Assembly: GCA_965223255.1 (NCBI GenBank)
Contig: CBDCWA010000004.1
Location: 2,542,001 to 2,606,000 of the forward strand
Direction of reading: 5' to 3'
Origin: CBDCWA01 sp965223255
GTDB taxonomy: Bacteria > Pseudomonadota > Alphaproteobacteria > Rhizobiales > Hyphomicrobiaceae
Length of the DNA: 64,000 nt
The notes below the pieces were generated by a model. It was given only the letters and a program-made list of their open reading frames with translations. It was not told where the DNA came from and ran no database searches. The position numbers and the translations under genes are program-made. How positions within the stretch are numbered: the stretch's first letter is position 1; each line of letters starts with the position of its first letter. Below are positions 17,926-27,421 of this stretch, in pieces.

Positions 17926-19574
17926 TGCTGCGATTGATTGTTTTTCTTTTCGTTATTCTGATAATGGCCAGCGCCTGGGCCTGGTTGGCTGACAATCCTG
18001 GCAACGTGGTAATCAACTGGCGCGGCCAACTCTTCGAGTTGAGTGTCTTCATCGCGATCAACGCTATTGCCCTATTGGTCGCATCGGCGGTCGTATTGTG
18101 GTCGGTCTTGGGCGTCATATGGCGCGGTCCGGCAACAGTCGGCGGTTACCTGAACCGGCGTCGCCATGAACGCGGCCTTGAAGCTCTGTCGAGTGGCATG
18201 ATTGCCATAGGAGCAGGTGACAGGGACGGCGCAACCCGCTTCGCCCAGCAGGCCCGCAAGGCATTGCCGAATGAGCCGATGACTCACCTGTTGCGCGCTC
18301 AAGCTGCACAATTGTCTGGTGATGGCGCGACGTCACGCCAGATATTTGAGGCGATGCTGGCAACCCCGGACACCGAACAGCTGGGTTTGCGCGGGCTGTA
18401 TCTGGAAGCAGATCGTGCTGAAAATCAGGAGGCCGCGCGCCAATTTGCAGAGCGCGCCATGGCCCTTAACCCCAAGCTATCGTGGCCGGTCATTGCGATG
18501 TTCGATATCCAGTGCAGGGAGCAGGATTGGAACGGCGCGATAGAAACACTGACCATCGCCAAGCGCCATCGACATTTCACCAAACCGGTGATCGACCGCC
18601 GCCGCGCTGTATTGTTGACGGCCCGTGCGCAGGCTTTGGAAGATAATGATCCCGAACGCGCCCGCCGTTTGGCGCTTGATGCGCATAGACTTGCTCCCGA
18701 ATTGGTGCCGGCTGCGGCAATCGCTGGGCGCTTGCTGGCGGCCCGCGGGCTGACGAGACGCGCAGCCAGTGTGTTGCAGCGAACGTGGAAGCATGAACCG
18801 CATCCCGATCTCGCCGTGGCCTATGCCTACGCGCGCCTCGGCGATAGTGCCAACGATCGCATGGATCGTGTTCGCTACCTGACCAGCTTGCGCCCACACT
18901 CACCAGAAAGCCCCGTCGCTTTGGCAGATGCCGCCATTGAGGCGAAAGAATGGGCCACCGCTCGCCATGCGCTGAACGCGCTCTCGGGCGAACGTCTGAC
19001 GCAGCGTGTTTGCGTGTTGATGGCCCGTATCGAGGCTGGTGAGCATGGCGACACCGGGCGCGTTAGGGAATGGCTTGCCCGCGCTCTGCACGCGCCCCGT
19101 GATCCGGCCTGGACAGCCGATGGCGTCGTCTCAGAACAATGGGCACCAACATCACCGGTCACCGGTGAACTCGACGCATTTACTTGGCGCGTGCCAACCG
19201 AAATAACCGAGCAGCCCGACGAAGCGTTGTTGGCCGAAAAGCTCGAACAGTTCGTCAGACTTGGACCAGCTGGCGAGACAGCAATTGAAGCAACCGCAAC
19301 TACGGTGCGGCCCACAGTCAAGCCTGCTGCTGCAACCGAAACCGAGGAACCCGCGCGTGATGTGACACCGGCTCCTACAGCGCAAGCAGCACCGGCCGTT
19401 GCTGAGCAACCTGCCGATCCGCCGAAGCCTCTAGCGCCCGCCGCGCCACCTCCGGCACAACGCCAAGCAGCACCGAAAAAGTCGCCGCCGACGACCCGCC
19501 CGGCCCCCAAGAGCCAGATGCAACCGGCCGTCAGCCCGACCAACGGAAAACCGGCCGCCGCCAAGGGGACCTGA
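17925..19574 (+). CDS. hemY: HemY-like membrane TPR protein
   Basis: A 549-residue protein. Two membrane helices lie at about residues 2-20 and 42-64, the N-terminal HemY domain, followed by TPR-like helices to about residue 400 and a Pro/Ala-rich tail from about 440. It is the HemY of heme operons, not the Bacillus protoporphyrinogen oxidase of the same name. It overlaps the preceding Mic60-like gene by one base. Its function in heme or membrane assembly is not well settled. Confidence 0.88.
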   Translation: MLRLIVFLFVILIMASAWAWLADNPGNVVINWRGQLFELSVFIAINAIALLVASAVVLWSVLGVIWRGPATVGGYLNRRRHERGLEALSSGMIAIGAGDRDGATRFAQQARKALPNEPMTHLLRAQAAQLSGDGATSRQIFEAMLATPDTEQLGLRGLYLEADRAENQEAARQFAERAMALNPKLSWPVIAMFDIQCREQDWNGAIETLTIAKRHRHFTKPVIDRRRAVLLTARAQALEDNDPERARRLALDAHRLAPELVPAAAIAGRLLAARGLTRRAASVLQRTWKHEPHPDLAVAYAYARLGDSANDRMDRVRYLTSLRPHSPESPVALADAAIEAKEWATARHALNALSGERLTQRVCVLMARIEAGEHGDTGRVREWLARALHAPRDPAWTADGVVSEQWAPTSPVTGELDAFTWRVPTEITEQPDEALLAEKLEQFVRLGPAGETAIEATATTVRPTVKPAAATETEEPARDVTPAPTAQAAPAVAEQPADPPKPLAPAAPPPAQRQAAPKKSPPTTRPAPKSQMQPAVSPTNGKPAAAKGT

Positions 19575-19702
19575 GCACCACGCGTGAACACGTCGAGCCC
19601 CCACCGGCATTCCGGCGCTGACGCCTTCCTCCGTCGGATGACTGGTGCCGCCAAACATAAGCGTCTAAAATGAGCATCACATGATGATTGGGACGGAAGC
19701 CT

Positions 19703-20584
19703 GTGACACTTGAAATAGAGCCATTGCATCCTCTTTTCGCGGCGCGTTTGCACGGCGTCGACATTAGCCAGCCTTTGACTCCCGAAGAGGATAACAGCGT
19801 CAAGGCTGCGCTCGCAAAATACGCGGTTTGCGTCATCGGCAACAAGACGCCATTGAGTAATGAGCAACATATTGCCTTTGGCAGTCGTTTGGGGCCGATG
19901 GAACGCGGCAAATCACCAAAGATATCGGGCACCGACAAGCGCGTGCCTTTTGCAGAGATTGTTGATCAAAGCAATCTCGATGAAGATGGTAAGATCTACG
20001 CCAATGATGACCGTCGCCTGGCCTTCAAGCGGGCGAACCGGCTATGGCATACGGATATGTCGTTTTATGAAGTACGCGCCACGTATTCATTGCTATCGGC
20101 GCATATTGTGCCGCCGGTTGGCGGGGAAACCGAGTTCACAGACATGCGCGCAGTCTACGATGCCTTGCCACAGGAGCGCGCGGCAGAATTAGAGACGCTT
20201 GTTGCCGAGCATTGCTATTGGCATTCGCGGGCGCTTGGCGGCGGCGGCCCACCGACCGAGGAGGAGCGCGCCGCTCGCCCGCCGGCCCGCCATCCGTTAG
20301 TTCATGTGCATCCTGGTTCGGGGCGTAAGGCGATTTATCTCGCCTCGCACATTACCGGGTTTGACGGCTGGTCCAAAGACTCGAGCCAAGCCCTAAAGGA
20401 CGAGTTGATGGCGTTCGCTACCCGACCTGAGTTTGTCTATCGCCATCAATGGCGGACAGGCGATGTGCTGATCTGGGATAATCTTTGCACCATGCACCGT
20501 GCAACGCCCTTTGATGATCGCACGTACAAACGCGATATGCGCCGCGCGACCTGTCGTGAACGTGCACTGGGGGCGATTAACTGA
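19703..20584 (+). CDS. TauD/TfdA family Fe(II)/2-oxoglutarate dioxygenase (1 of 3)
   Basis: A 293-residue oxygenase. The facial triad is His116-x-Asp118 in WHTDMSF and His265 in TMHRATPFDD; the terminal MRR arginine would bind 2-oxoglutarate. I use the GTG at 19703, preceded by GGACGGAAG; a TTG at 19688 is an alternative and no ATG fits. It is more TfdA-like than its two relatives downstream. The substrate may be an aryloxyacid, a sulfonate or another small acid. Confidence 0.88.
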   Translation: MTLEIEPLHPLFAARLHGVDISQPLTPEEDNSVKAALAKYAVCVIGNKTPLSNEQHIAFGSRLGPMERGKSPKISGTDKRVPFAEIVDQSNLDEDGKIYANDDRRLAFKRANRLWHTDMSFYEVRATYSLLSAHIVPPVGGETEFTDMRAVYDALPQERAAELETLVAEHCYWHSRALGGGGPPTEEERAARPPARHPLVHVHPGSGRKAIYLASHITGFDGWSKDSSQALKDELMAFATRPEFVYRHQWRTGDVLIWDNLCTMHRATPFDDRTYKRDMRRATCRERALGAIN

Positions 20585-20815
20585 ACGAAACGAGCCTGCT
20601 GCCGGTCTTCACTGCGCCTGGCAGTGGATGGTCAACAATCTTTTCGGCATGCTGCTTGTAGAGGCTGAGCCGAAGATTAGGACTGGATCTTAATCAATAT
20701 TCTTGGCGGGCTTGCCGCACGCTACTGAGAGTTGCATGATACTTTAAGCGACGGTCATTTCGAGGGGAAGCGCTGGTACTTCCTCTGGTGGATCGTCAAA
20801 GAAAGGCGGTATCGA

Positions 20816-21250
20816 ATGACAATAGTACGCGATCTGCTCAAAAAGAAAGGCAAGGCAGTCCACACAGTTGCGCCGGAAGCATCGGTATTCCACGCCATTG
20901 AATCAATGGCGCGCCACGGCATCGGCGCCCTAGTCGTTACCGAGGACGGTCAGCTCAAGGGAATATTGAGTGAGCGGGATTATGCCCGCAAAGTCATTCT
21001 CGAAGGGCGAAGTTCTATTAAGACACCGGTCAATGAAATCATGACCACGAACGTCGTGTGTATTGCCCCGCACCAGTCCGTCGACGAAGGGCTGGGCTTG
21101 ATGACCAACTATGCTATTCGCCACCTCCCCGTTTTGGACAATGGCGAAATGATCGGCATCGTTTCGATCGGCGACCTGGTCAAAGCCAAGATTGAGGATC
21201 AGCAATTCGAGATCGAGCAGCTGGAACATTATGTGCAGGGCAGCGTTTAG
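20816..21250 (+). CDS. CBS-pair domain protein
   Basis: A 144-residue protein made almost entirely of two CBS motifs (about residues 8-62 and 74-130); ILSERDYARKV and PVLDNGEMIGIVSIGDLVK are the usual endings. Such stand-alone CBS pairs bind adenine nucleotides and tune other proteins. Neighbouring oxygenases do not reveal its partner. It has its own leader of about 230 bp. Confidence 0.92.
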   Translation: MTIVRDLLKKKGKAVHTVAPEASVFHAIESMARHGIGALVVTEDGQLKGILSERDYARKVILEGRSSIKTPVNEIMTTNVVCIAPHQSVDEGLGLMTNYAIRHLPVLDNGEMIGIVSIGDLVKAKIEDQQFEIEQLEHYVQGSV

Positions 21251-21282
21251 CCCGGATTTCGACTTCCATTGAACAGCGCCGA

Positions 21283-21306
21283 CGCCGGGCGGCCGACTGC
21301 CCGGCG
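21283..21306 (+). terminator. GC-rich hairpin after the CBS gene
   Basis: CGCCGGGC at 21283-21290 pairs with GCCCGGCG at 21299-21306 around an 8-base loop. No T-tract follows on either strand. It may be a weak terminator or a processing hairpin between the CBS gene and the Rieske operon. Confidence 0.4.
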
Positions 21307-21369
21307 CCATTGGCTTGGCGCTGAGCGTCGATGCCTGAACTGAAGACTGAAAAGACGGGTAGGGATTTC

Positions 21370-22686
21370 ATGTCATTGGGCAGCCTTGAAGTTGTCGCAT
21401 TAAATATGAGCGACCTTGTCGCGAAAGACCGTGTGCACCGCTCTGTCTATACCGATCCTGCTATTTTTGATCTTGAGATGGAGCGGATATTTGCGGGTGG
21501 TTGGGTTTACGTCGGCCACGAGAGCCAGGTGCCGAACTCTGGCGACTACCTGACGACGCAAATCGGTCGCCAGCCTGTCGTGATGTCGCGCCATACCGAT
21601 GGGCAAGTCTATGTCATTTACAATAGCTGCGGCCATCGCGGTGCCATCGTTTGCAACGCTCCATCCGGTCATGCCGATCTCTTTCAATGCTGCTACCACG
21701 GCTGGACATTTAAGACCAATGGCGACCTCGACGCGGTCGCTTTGCCGTCCGGCTATGGCGAACAATTCGATACCTCGGACCCTGCGCTGGGCATGCAGCG
21801 TGTTGCGCGCGTCGACACTTACAAAGGCTTTGTCTTTGCATGTTTGAGGCCCGATGTTCCTGATCTCGACGTCCACCTGGGTGACGCAAAGGCTAGCATC
21901 GATGAGCTGGTCGCCCGTGCGCCTGACGGCCAGATAGGATTGACCGCCGGCGTGCACAAGTATGTTTATCGTGGCAATTGGAAGTTGCAGTTCGAGAACA
22001 CGGTGGACATGTACCATGTCCCATTCTCTCACGCCTCGACCTTGCGGCGTGACGGTCGCCAGTTCAGCCGGCGCAAGGGGACAGAGTCTGGCTCCGCCAT
22101 CGCAACATCGGGCAGGGCCGCGGCACGCTGGGAAGAGCGCGGTGCCTGGGGCGCGCCGACAAGCGGTCACAGCTATACCGAGCATCAACCGACCGCTGAG
22201 CGGGCGCCCAACGAAGAGCCGGCCTATAAGGAATATGTGGCGTGTCTCACTGCAAGGCATGGTGCCGAGCGTACCGCAGAAATTCTCCGGCCCAAGCGAC
22301 ACAACACGGCGTTCTTCCCCAACATGTGTTTGCAGGCATTGAACCAGCACGTGCGCGTCATTCGCCCCATCGCTGCCGACAAAACCGAGGTGTGGGTTTA
22401 TCCCGTCCAACTCAAAGGGGCGCCAGAGGAAATTAACACCGACAATGTTCGCCAGCTCAACTTGACCCATTCGGCCGCCTCATTGATTCAAACCGATGAC
22501 CTTGAGGCCTTCCACCGTTGCCAGGCAGGGCTCGACGCCGAAAATTCGCAATGGGTCTGGTTTGCGCGCGGTGTCGAGCGCGATAGACCGGATGATGCGG
22601 GCAACCTCACAAATAACGGTACCGTTGAATTGCCCCAACGCGCGTTTTATGCGGCGTGGAAACGATTGATGACGGCGGGCGAATAG
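21370..22686 (+). CDS. Rieske ring-hydroxylating dioxygenase, alpha subunit
   Basis: A 438-residue catalytic subunit. The Rieske cluster is Cys87-x-His89-x17-Cys107-x2-His110. The mononuclear iron ligands are His216 and His221 with bridging Asp213 in the NTVDMYHVPFSH segment. The ATG at 21370 has GGGTAGGGA just upstream; an ATG at 21331 is possible. It is immediately followed by its small subunit. The pair would dihydroxylate or hydroxylate an aromatic acid, but no ferredoxin or reductase gene lies nearby. Confidence 0.93.
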   Translation: MSLGSLEVVALNMSDLVAKDRVHRSVYTDPAIFDLEMERIFAGGWVYVGHESQVPNSGDYLTTQIGRQPVVMSRHTDGQVYVIYNSCGHRGAIVCNAPSGHADLFQCCYHGWTFKTNGDLDAVALPSGYGEQFDTSDPALGMQRVARVDTYKGFVFACLRPDVPDLDVHLGDAKASIDELVARAPDGQIGLTAGVHKYVYRGNWKLQFENTVDMYHVPFSHASTLRRDGRQFSRRKGTESGSAIATSGRAAARWEERGAWGAPTSGHSYTEHQPTAERAPNEEPAYKEYVACLTARHGAERTAEILRPKRHNTAFFPNMCLQALNQHVRVIRPIAADKTEVWVYPVQLKGAPEEINTDNVRQLNLTHSAASLIQTDDLEAFHRCQAGLDAENSQWVWFARGVERDRPDDAGNLTNNGTVELPQRAFYAAWKRLMTAGE

Positions 22687-23199
22687 ATGTCAAACTCCAT
22701 CCAGCCGCAAGCGCCCTCCAAGATCTTTTCATTAGATGTGGTGACGGCCTTTCTGATCCATGAGGCCGACTTATTGGACAACCGCGAATTCGAGTCGTGG
22801 CGGGATCTGTTTCTCGACGATGGCTATTACTGGGTGCCCTCAGATCCCGAACAGTCGAGTCCTCATAATACGGCCTCGCTATTTTTCGATGACAAATCGA
22901 TGATGGCGACCCGTTTCGAGCGCCTGCGACATCCCCAGATTCACTCGCAGCTGCCGCCGACTCGAACCTGCCGGATCGTTGGCAATGTGCGTCTGCTGCA
23001 CACGGATGACCAGCAACAGCTTTGCCAAGTCGTTTCTAAGCTCATCATGGCCGATTCACGCGGGCCCATCCAACGCACCTTTGCTGCGCGGGTCGAGCAT
23101 CAGCTGCGGTATCATTGCGGAGACTTGCGCATCGCCTGGAAGCGGGTTGATTTGATCAATTGCGACCAGGCGCATGAAGCCATTGCGATACCCTTTTGA
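22687..23199 (+). CDS. Ring-hydroxylating dioxygenase, beta subunit
   Basis: A 170-residue protein with the cone-shaped NTF2/SnoaL-like fold of dioxygenase small subunits. The early segment FLIHEADLLDNREFESWRDL and the Trp/Tyr-rich DDGYYWVP are typical. Its ATG directly abuts the alpha-subunit stop codon, so the subunits are made together. It is structural; the catalytic metals are in the alpha subunit. Confidence 0.92.
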   Translation: MSNSIQPQAPSKIFSLDVVTAFLIHEADLLDNREFESWRDLFLDDGYYWVPSDPEQSSPHNTASLFFDDKSMMATRFERLRHPQIHSQLPPTRTCRIVGNVRLLHTDDQQQLCQVVSKLIMADSRGPIQRTFAARVEHQLRYHCGDLRIAWKRVDLINCDQAHEAIAIPF

Positions 23200-23320
23200 T
23201 TTAGAATGGCGCGTATCCGGGCCGGTTCTTGATGCCATAGGCGCATTCTCCGGCAGACCCCGTTGACAGCTGCATTGGACCCACTAAGACTTTCCAAACA
23301 CCCAACGAGTGGGAGAGGTA

Positions 23321-24199
23321 ATGATGTTGGATCGCAGCATGGGTGTGCCCGTCGCCCCGGTCGTCCAAGACAGGCTCACGTTCCGAAAATTGTCGCCGAA
23401 CTGCGGTGTCGAGGTGATCGGTGTGGACCTCCGCGAACCGCTTTCCAAAGTTGATTTACAGGCGATAAATGAGGCATGGCTCGCAAGCGGTGTTGTGTTG
23501 TTCCGCCGCCAGTCCCTTGATGAAGAAGAGCAGATGCGCTTTGCCCAGCAATTCGGCGACGCCGGCGCCCTTGTCAATCGCTCACCAGGCCGGACAAGCA
23601 TTCCCGGCATCATGTACATCTCCAACATCCGCGAGAACGGCCAGCTGACAGGCTCCCTGCCCGACGGTGAAATGTATTTTCACTCCGATCAATGTTATAT
23701 TGAGTGTCCGACCAAAGCGACAATCCTGTATGCCATTGAGGTGACGAAGGAAGGTGGGCACACGCTGTTTGCCAATATGTTCAGGGCTTGGGACGAATTG
23801 CCCGATGACTTGAAGCAACGGATTGACGGTCGTCTCGCGATGAACGTTTATGATTATGACAGCAACCCTGTGACCCGCGGCTCAAAGATCAAGGAAGGCG
23901 TTCCACATTTCGTGCACCCCGTCGTGCGCACGCATCCGGAAACCAAGCAAAAAGCGATATATGTCAATCGCCTTATTACAGACCATATCGTTGACATGGA
24001 GCCGGCCGAGAGCAATGAGGTTCTCAATGCGTTGTTCGATCATTGTGAACAGGACAAATATGTCTACGAGCATATTTGGGAGCCAGGCGACGTGATTATG
24101 TGGGACAATCGTTCAACGATCCATGCACGCACGGATTTTGCCGACACAGAGCGCCGCCAGATGCGCCGCATAACACTCGCCGGCGATCGGCCGTGCTAG
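23321..24199 (+). CDS. TauD/TfdA family dioxygenase (2 of 3)
   Basis: About 292 residues from the ATG at 23321, which follows GGGAGAGG. The Fe(II) ligands are visible as HSD in MYFHSDQCY and the distal His in STIHARTDF, with the RRQMRRI arginines. It shares the segment MYISNIRENG..LPDGEM with the next gene, so the two arose by duplication. It probably acts in the same or a parallel step, with a different substrate pocket. Confidence 0.9.
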   Translation: MMLDRSMGVPVAPVVQDRLTFRKLSPNCGVEVIGVDLREPLSKVDLQAINEAWLASGVVLFRRQSLDEEEQMRFAQQFGDAGALVNRSPGRTSIPGIMYISNIRENGQLTGSLPDGEMYFHSDQCYIECPTKATILYAIEVTKEGGHTLFANMFRAWDELPDDLKQRIDGRLAMNVYDYDSNPVTRGSKIKEGVPHFVHPVVRTHPETKQKAIYVNRLITDHIVDMEPAESNEVLNALFDHCEQDKYVYEHIWEPGDVIMWDNRSTIHARTDFADTERRQMRRITLAGDRPC

Positions 24200-24256
24200 T
24201 TTTGATCCGAGGTCTGCTTAAGAGATTTTAGAAACTTGACCCTCGAGGAATCTGAA

Positions 24257-25132
24257 ATGAGTGTTACCGAAAGCACCATCGAAGTCGAGCCAATGAGCCC
24301 CGTTCTAGGGGCACGCGTCCATGGTGTCGATCTCGCACAGCCGATTAGCGACGAGGTCGCTGATGACATTCGACGCGCGTTTTTGCGCTATCATGTTTTG
24401 TGCTTTCCCAAACAAAAGATCGATCCGACGGATCAAGCACGATTTGCCGCTTTGTTCGGTAATCCTGATAACGCGGTGAAGAACCGGGCGGTACAAAACG
24501 AAGGGCGTAATCGTGCGCGCGGCGTCATGTACATCACCAACATTCGTGAAAACGGCAAACCGGTTGGCGCCCTACCGGACGGCGAAATGCATTTTCACTC
24601 CGATGGTGCGCATCGATCCGTCCCGTATCGCGCGACCACGCTTTACGCGGTCAAGATTCCATCGCGCGGCGGCGAGACGCGCTTTGCCGACATGGCGGCT
24701 GCCTATGAGGCCTTATCCGACGACATGAAGGCGCGTATCGACAAGGTCAAGGCGGTCTATGTACACGATGTTTTTGCGACCATGCGCGAACATATCAACG
24801 ACAGTGATCTGTCAAACATTTCTTATGCAGAGCATAGTCTCGTGCGGCCACATCCTGAGACCGGCCGCAAGGGGCTCTATCTCGGTCGTTTGATGACCCG
24901 CTTCATCGTCGACATGGACCGCGCCGAAAGTGACAAACTCCTTGACGAATTGATCGCCCATGCCGAAAAACCTGAGTTCATCTATGAACATAAGTGGGAA
25001 GTTGGTGACCTGATCATCTGGGACAATCGCTGTCTCAACCATGCCCGCGCTGATTTCCCCGGCGAAGAAACCCGCTTAATGCGGCGGGTAACGGTTTCAG
25101 AGCCTGGCGATGCCGGGCGGCCGGACTACTGA
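24257..25132 (+). CDS. TauD/TfdA family dioxygenase (3 of 3)
   Basis: A 291-residue paralogue of the preceding gene, 57 bp downstream. HSD in MHFHSDGAH and His in CLNHARADF give the metal site; RLMRRV supplies the 2-oxoglutarate arginine. The ATG at 24257 follows GAGGAATCTG. Segments flanking the HxD motif are nearly identical to gene 2 while the substrate loops differ (GAHRSVP versus QCYIECP), which suggests divergence after duplication. Confidence 0.9.
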   Translation: MSVTESTIEVEPMSPVLGARVHGVDLAQPISDEVADDIRRAFLRYHVLCFPKQKIDPTDQARFAALFGNPDNAVKNRAVQNEGRNRARGVMYITNIRENGKPVGALPDGEMHFHSDGAHRSVPYRATTLYAVKIPSRGGETRFADMAAAYEALSDDMKARIDKVKAVYVHDVFATMREHINDSDLSNISYAEHSLVRPHPETGRKGLYLGRLMTRFIVDMDRAESDKLLDELIAHAEKPEFIYEHKWEVGDLIIWDNRCLNHARADFPGEETRLMRRVTVSEPGDAGRPDY

Positions 25133-25162
25133 TCGCGCAGAGCAAGCTTTGCAACCATAGTC

Positions 25163-25942
25163 TCACAAGAGCCCTTCACCGAAGTTTGCCGGAAGGCGCA
25201 GGTCGGCCTGGTCGACGTCTGCGCCATGCCCGTCAACGAGTCTGACGATATTGATGCTACGAGCATAGTCGGGTGAGCCACTATACCAGGCTTCGATAAC
25301 GCCATCGCCGACCTTGGTGCGCCGGTTCCAATGCCCAAGGGCAACGTAGTCGGCCTCTGTCGCCGATATTTCAGCATCGCCCAACAGCCATGACGGTCGC
25401 GCCAAAACGCTGCGATCCGGCACCGGGATATAGTGCCCATGCGCCATTGCGACCTGCCAGCGAGTTGAGCGGGCATGCGGTTTGGCCAACGGATCCATAT
25501 CGAAATAGTCCCGATGCGCTTCACCCCAGATCTCCAGGTCAAGCTCAGGAAAGCGCACCGCTCTATCGTGCGTGATGCCCAGCACGAACAGATGATCCAG
25601 CGATCGTAGAGAGGGATTATGGTAGACCGCCTCTTCGACGGCCGGATCATGATTGCCGGGCAGGATGACGACCGGCAGATCGAAGGTTTTGATAACGTCG
25701 GCCGTATGGTCAAGCAGGGCTTGCGGCATGCGATGGCTATCAAAAGTATCGCCTGCAAGTACAACGACATCGGCTGCGCACTGGTGCGCCGCTTGAAGAA
25801 CGGCGCGCAATCCTGCAGCACCATCGCCCCCGAACAGCCGCGCCGTATAATCGTCGTCAACATGCACGTCAGATGCGTGCGCAATCACAACCGGTTGCTG
25901 GTCACCTGGATTGATCGAATGGTCCCTCAACGATTGCTCCAT
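25163..25942 (-). CDS. metallophosphoesterase (calcineurin-like)
   Basis: A 259-residue two-metal phosphoesterase. The motifs appear in order: ASDVHVD (residues 23-29), LAGDTFDSH (about 62), LPGNHDP (about 98), and AHGHY further on. It resembles DNA-repair-exonuclease-type (SbcD-like) members but is too short to be SbcD and has no SbcC partner, so a small-molecule or phosphodiester substrate is possible. It follows the FAD monooxygenase by 16 bp on the same strand and is likely co-transcribed. Confidence 0.85.
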   Translation of the reverse strand: MEQSLRDHSINPGDQQPVVIAHASDVHVDDDYTARLFGGDGAAGLRAVLQAAHQCAADVVVLAGDTFDSHRMPQALLDHTADVIKTFDLPVVILPGNHDPAVEEAVYHNPSLRSLDHLFVLGITHDRAVRFPELDLEIWGEAHRDYFDMDPLAKPHARSTRWQVAMAHGHYIPVPDRSVLARPSWLLGDAEISATEADYVALGHWNRRTKVGDGVIEAWYSGSPDYARSINIVRLVDGHGADVDQADLRLPANFGEGLL

Positions 25943-25958
25943 AATCCCATTGGCTGGT

Positions 25959-27092
25959 CTATACCGCTAGTGGTACCGACCAGGCGTCGTAACTATAAAC
26001 GTGCGGCAGCTCGGCCTTTATCAGGTTCATATCGTTCGACCGCGACACCGATTGAATGCGGGCAGTCCGCGCCTGTCTGTTTCGCTCGTAGCGCCGTAGG
26101 GCCAAAGGCCACTCATCAGAGGCAGCATCTGCCAGACATCGCGACAGAATCACGGCATCCTCAATCGCGCTCGCCGCCCCTTGCGCCATATAGGGAGTCA
26201 TTGGATGGCAGGAATCGCCGAGCAGCGTAATTCGCCCTCTACCCCACTCCGGCATTGGACTGCGCTCAAACAACGCCCATTTATGGGCCTTCGGACAAGC
26301 TTCCAGCACCGAGCGGACGATCGGATGAAAGCCTTTATAGGCTAACCGCAATTCGTCCATATCGCCAAGCGTCGACCAGGAATCGCTTTCCTCATTCTCG
26401 GCCGGTGTACTGGTGACAAAATAAATCTCATCTTCCCTCGGATTTAGGTAGTAGATGACGATATGACGATCTGGCCCCCACCACTTTGCACACCCATCGA
26501 TCTCCAAGCCCTTGAGCAGCGCGGACGGGAAAGTGGTACGATAAGCCACACGCCCCGTAAAGACAGGTGCTTCAGCGCCGAATAGGGCCTCGCGAACAAC
26601 TGAGTGGACTCCATCAGCACCGATAACCAAGTCGGCTTCGACCCTAGCACCGCTGGCAAAGGACAAGATGACTGCATCGGACGATTGTCTGACGTCGACC
26701 AACTCATGACCCCGCTCGATAATCTCTTCCGGGACAAGGTCGGCGAGCGCGGCATGCAGGTCGCCGCGATGGGTAACGTAATGTGGTGCACCATATTTCG
26801 CCTCGGCCTCATCGCCAAGAGGTCGCACCAAAGTGACCGCGCCGGAATTCCAGTCACGGTTGATAAGTGACAATGGTCGATATGCCATTTCGGTGAGGTG
26901 CTGTCCAAGCCCCAGTTTGCGCAACACCCTCACGGAATTTGGACTGATCTGTATACCCGCACCTATGCGTTCAAAGGCCTCCGCTTGCTCATAGAGCCTG
27001 ACGTCGATACCGACCTGGCGCAGGGCAGCAGCAGCAGCAAGCCCGCCGATTCCGGCGCCGACAATGGCGATAGAGCGCGCATTTCTTGGCAT
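25959..27092 (-). CDS. FAD-dependent aromatic monooxygenase (salicylate hydroxylase-like)
   Basis: A 377-residue class A flavin monooxygenase. The GxGxxG motif is IVGAGIGGLA, the DG motif is VIGADGVHSVVREALFG, and the GD motif is LLGDSCHPMTPYMAQGA. These enzymes ortho-hydroxylate aromatic acids, often with loss of the carboxyl group; relatives include salicylate 1-hydroxylase, 3-hydroxybenzoate 6-hydroxylase and 6-hydroxynicotinate 3-monooxygenase. The sequence alone does not pick one. Confidence 0.92.
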   Translation of the reverse strand: MPRNARSIAIVGAGIGGLAAAAALRQVGIDVRLYEQAEAFERIGAGIQISPNSVRVLRKLGLGQHLTEMAYRPLSLINRDWNSGAVTLVRPLGDEAEAKYGAPHYVTHRGDLHAALADLVPEEIIERGHELVDVRQSSDAVILSFASGARVEADLVIGADGVHSVVREALFGAEAPVFTGRVAYRTTFPSALLKGLEIDGCAKWWGPDRHIVIYYLNPREDEIYFVTSTPAENEESDSWSTLGDMDELRLAYKGFHPIVRSVLEACPKAHKWALFERSPMPEWGRGRITLLGDSCHPMTPYMAQGAASAIEDAVILSRCLADAASDEWPLALRRYERNRQARTARIQSVSRSNDMNLIKAELPHVYSYDAWSVPLAV

Positions 27093-27421
27093 ACATTTGC
27101 TCCGTCGAGCCTTCCCGAGAGGTGCCAGTTACCGAGGAACGATTAGCTGATCTGAAACCGCCTCGCAATTCTTTGCAGCGGTCCGAATTGAACCCAGGAT
27201 CGAACCATATCACCAATCGTCGGGGCGATCCGGCCGGCATTAACCAGCCGGAAAAGCCGCTTTCGCAGCCTTTCAGCGCCGACGATCTGGACGACGATCC
27301 AATTGAATGCCAACATTGGCTTGCGGGTTGGGGGCATGTTTTGTCTGAGTTTCAAAAGAAGCCGCACCTGCGGTCGTAGACACAACAGATTTGGCATCGC
27401 GATAATTGGAGGACGTACCAA
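27093..27421. other. intergenic region without a recognisable gene
   Basis: Divergent upstream region between the FAD monooxygenase and the TTT binding protein. Short open frames on both strands show no family features. It should hold both promoters. The binding-protein gene has TTGGAGGA about 13 bases before its ATG. Confidence 0.5.

Noticed and set aside
25126..25884. 252-codon minus-strand frame overlapping the metallophosphoesterase
   Set aside because: It is the out-of-phase shadow of the phosphoesterase gene, whose metal motifs are all in the other frame.
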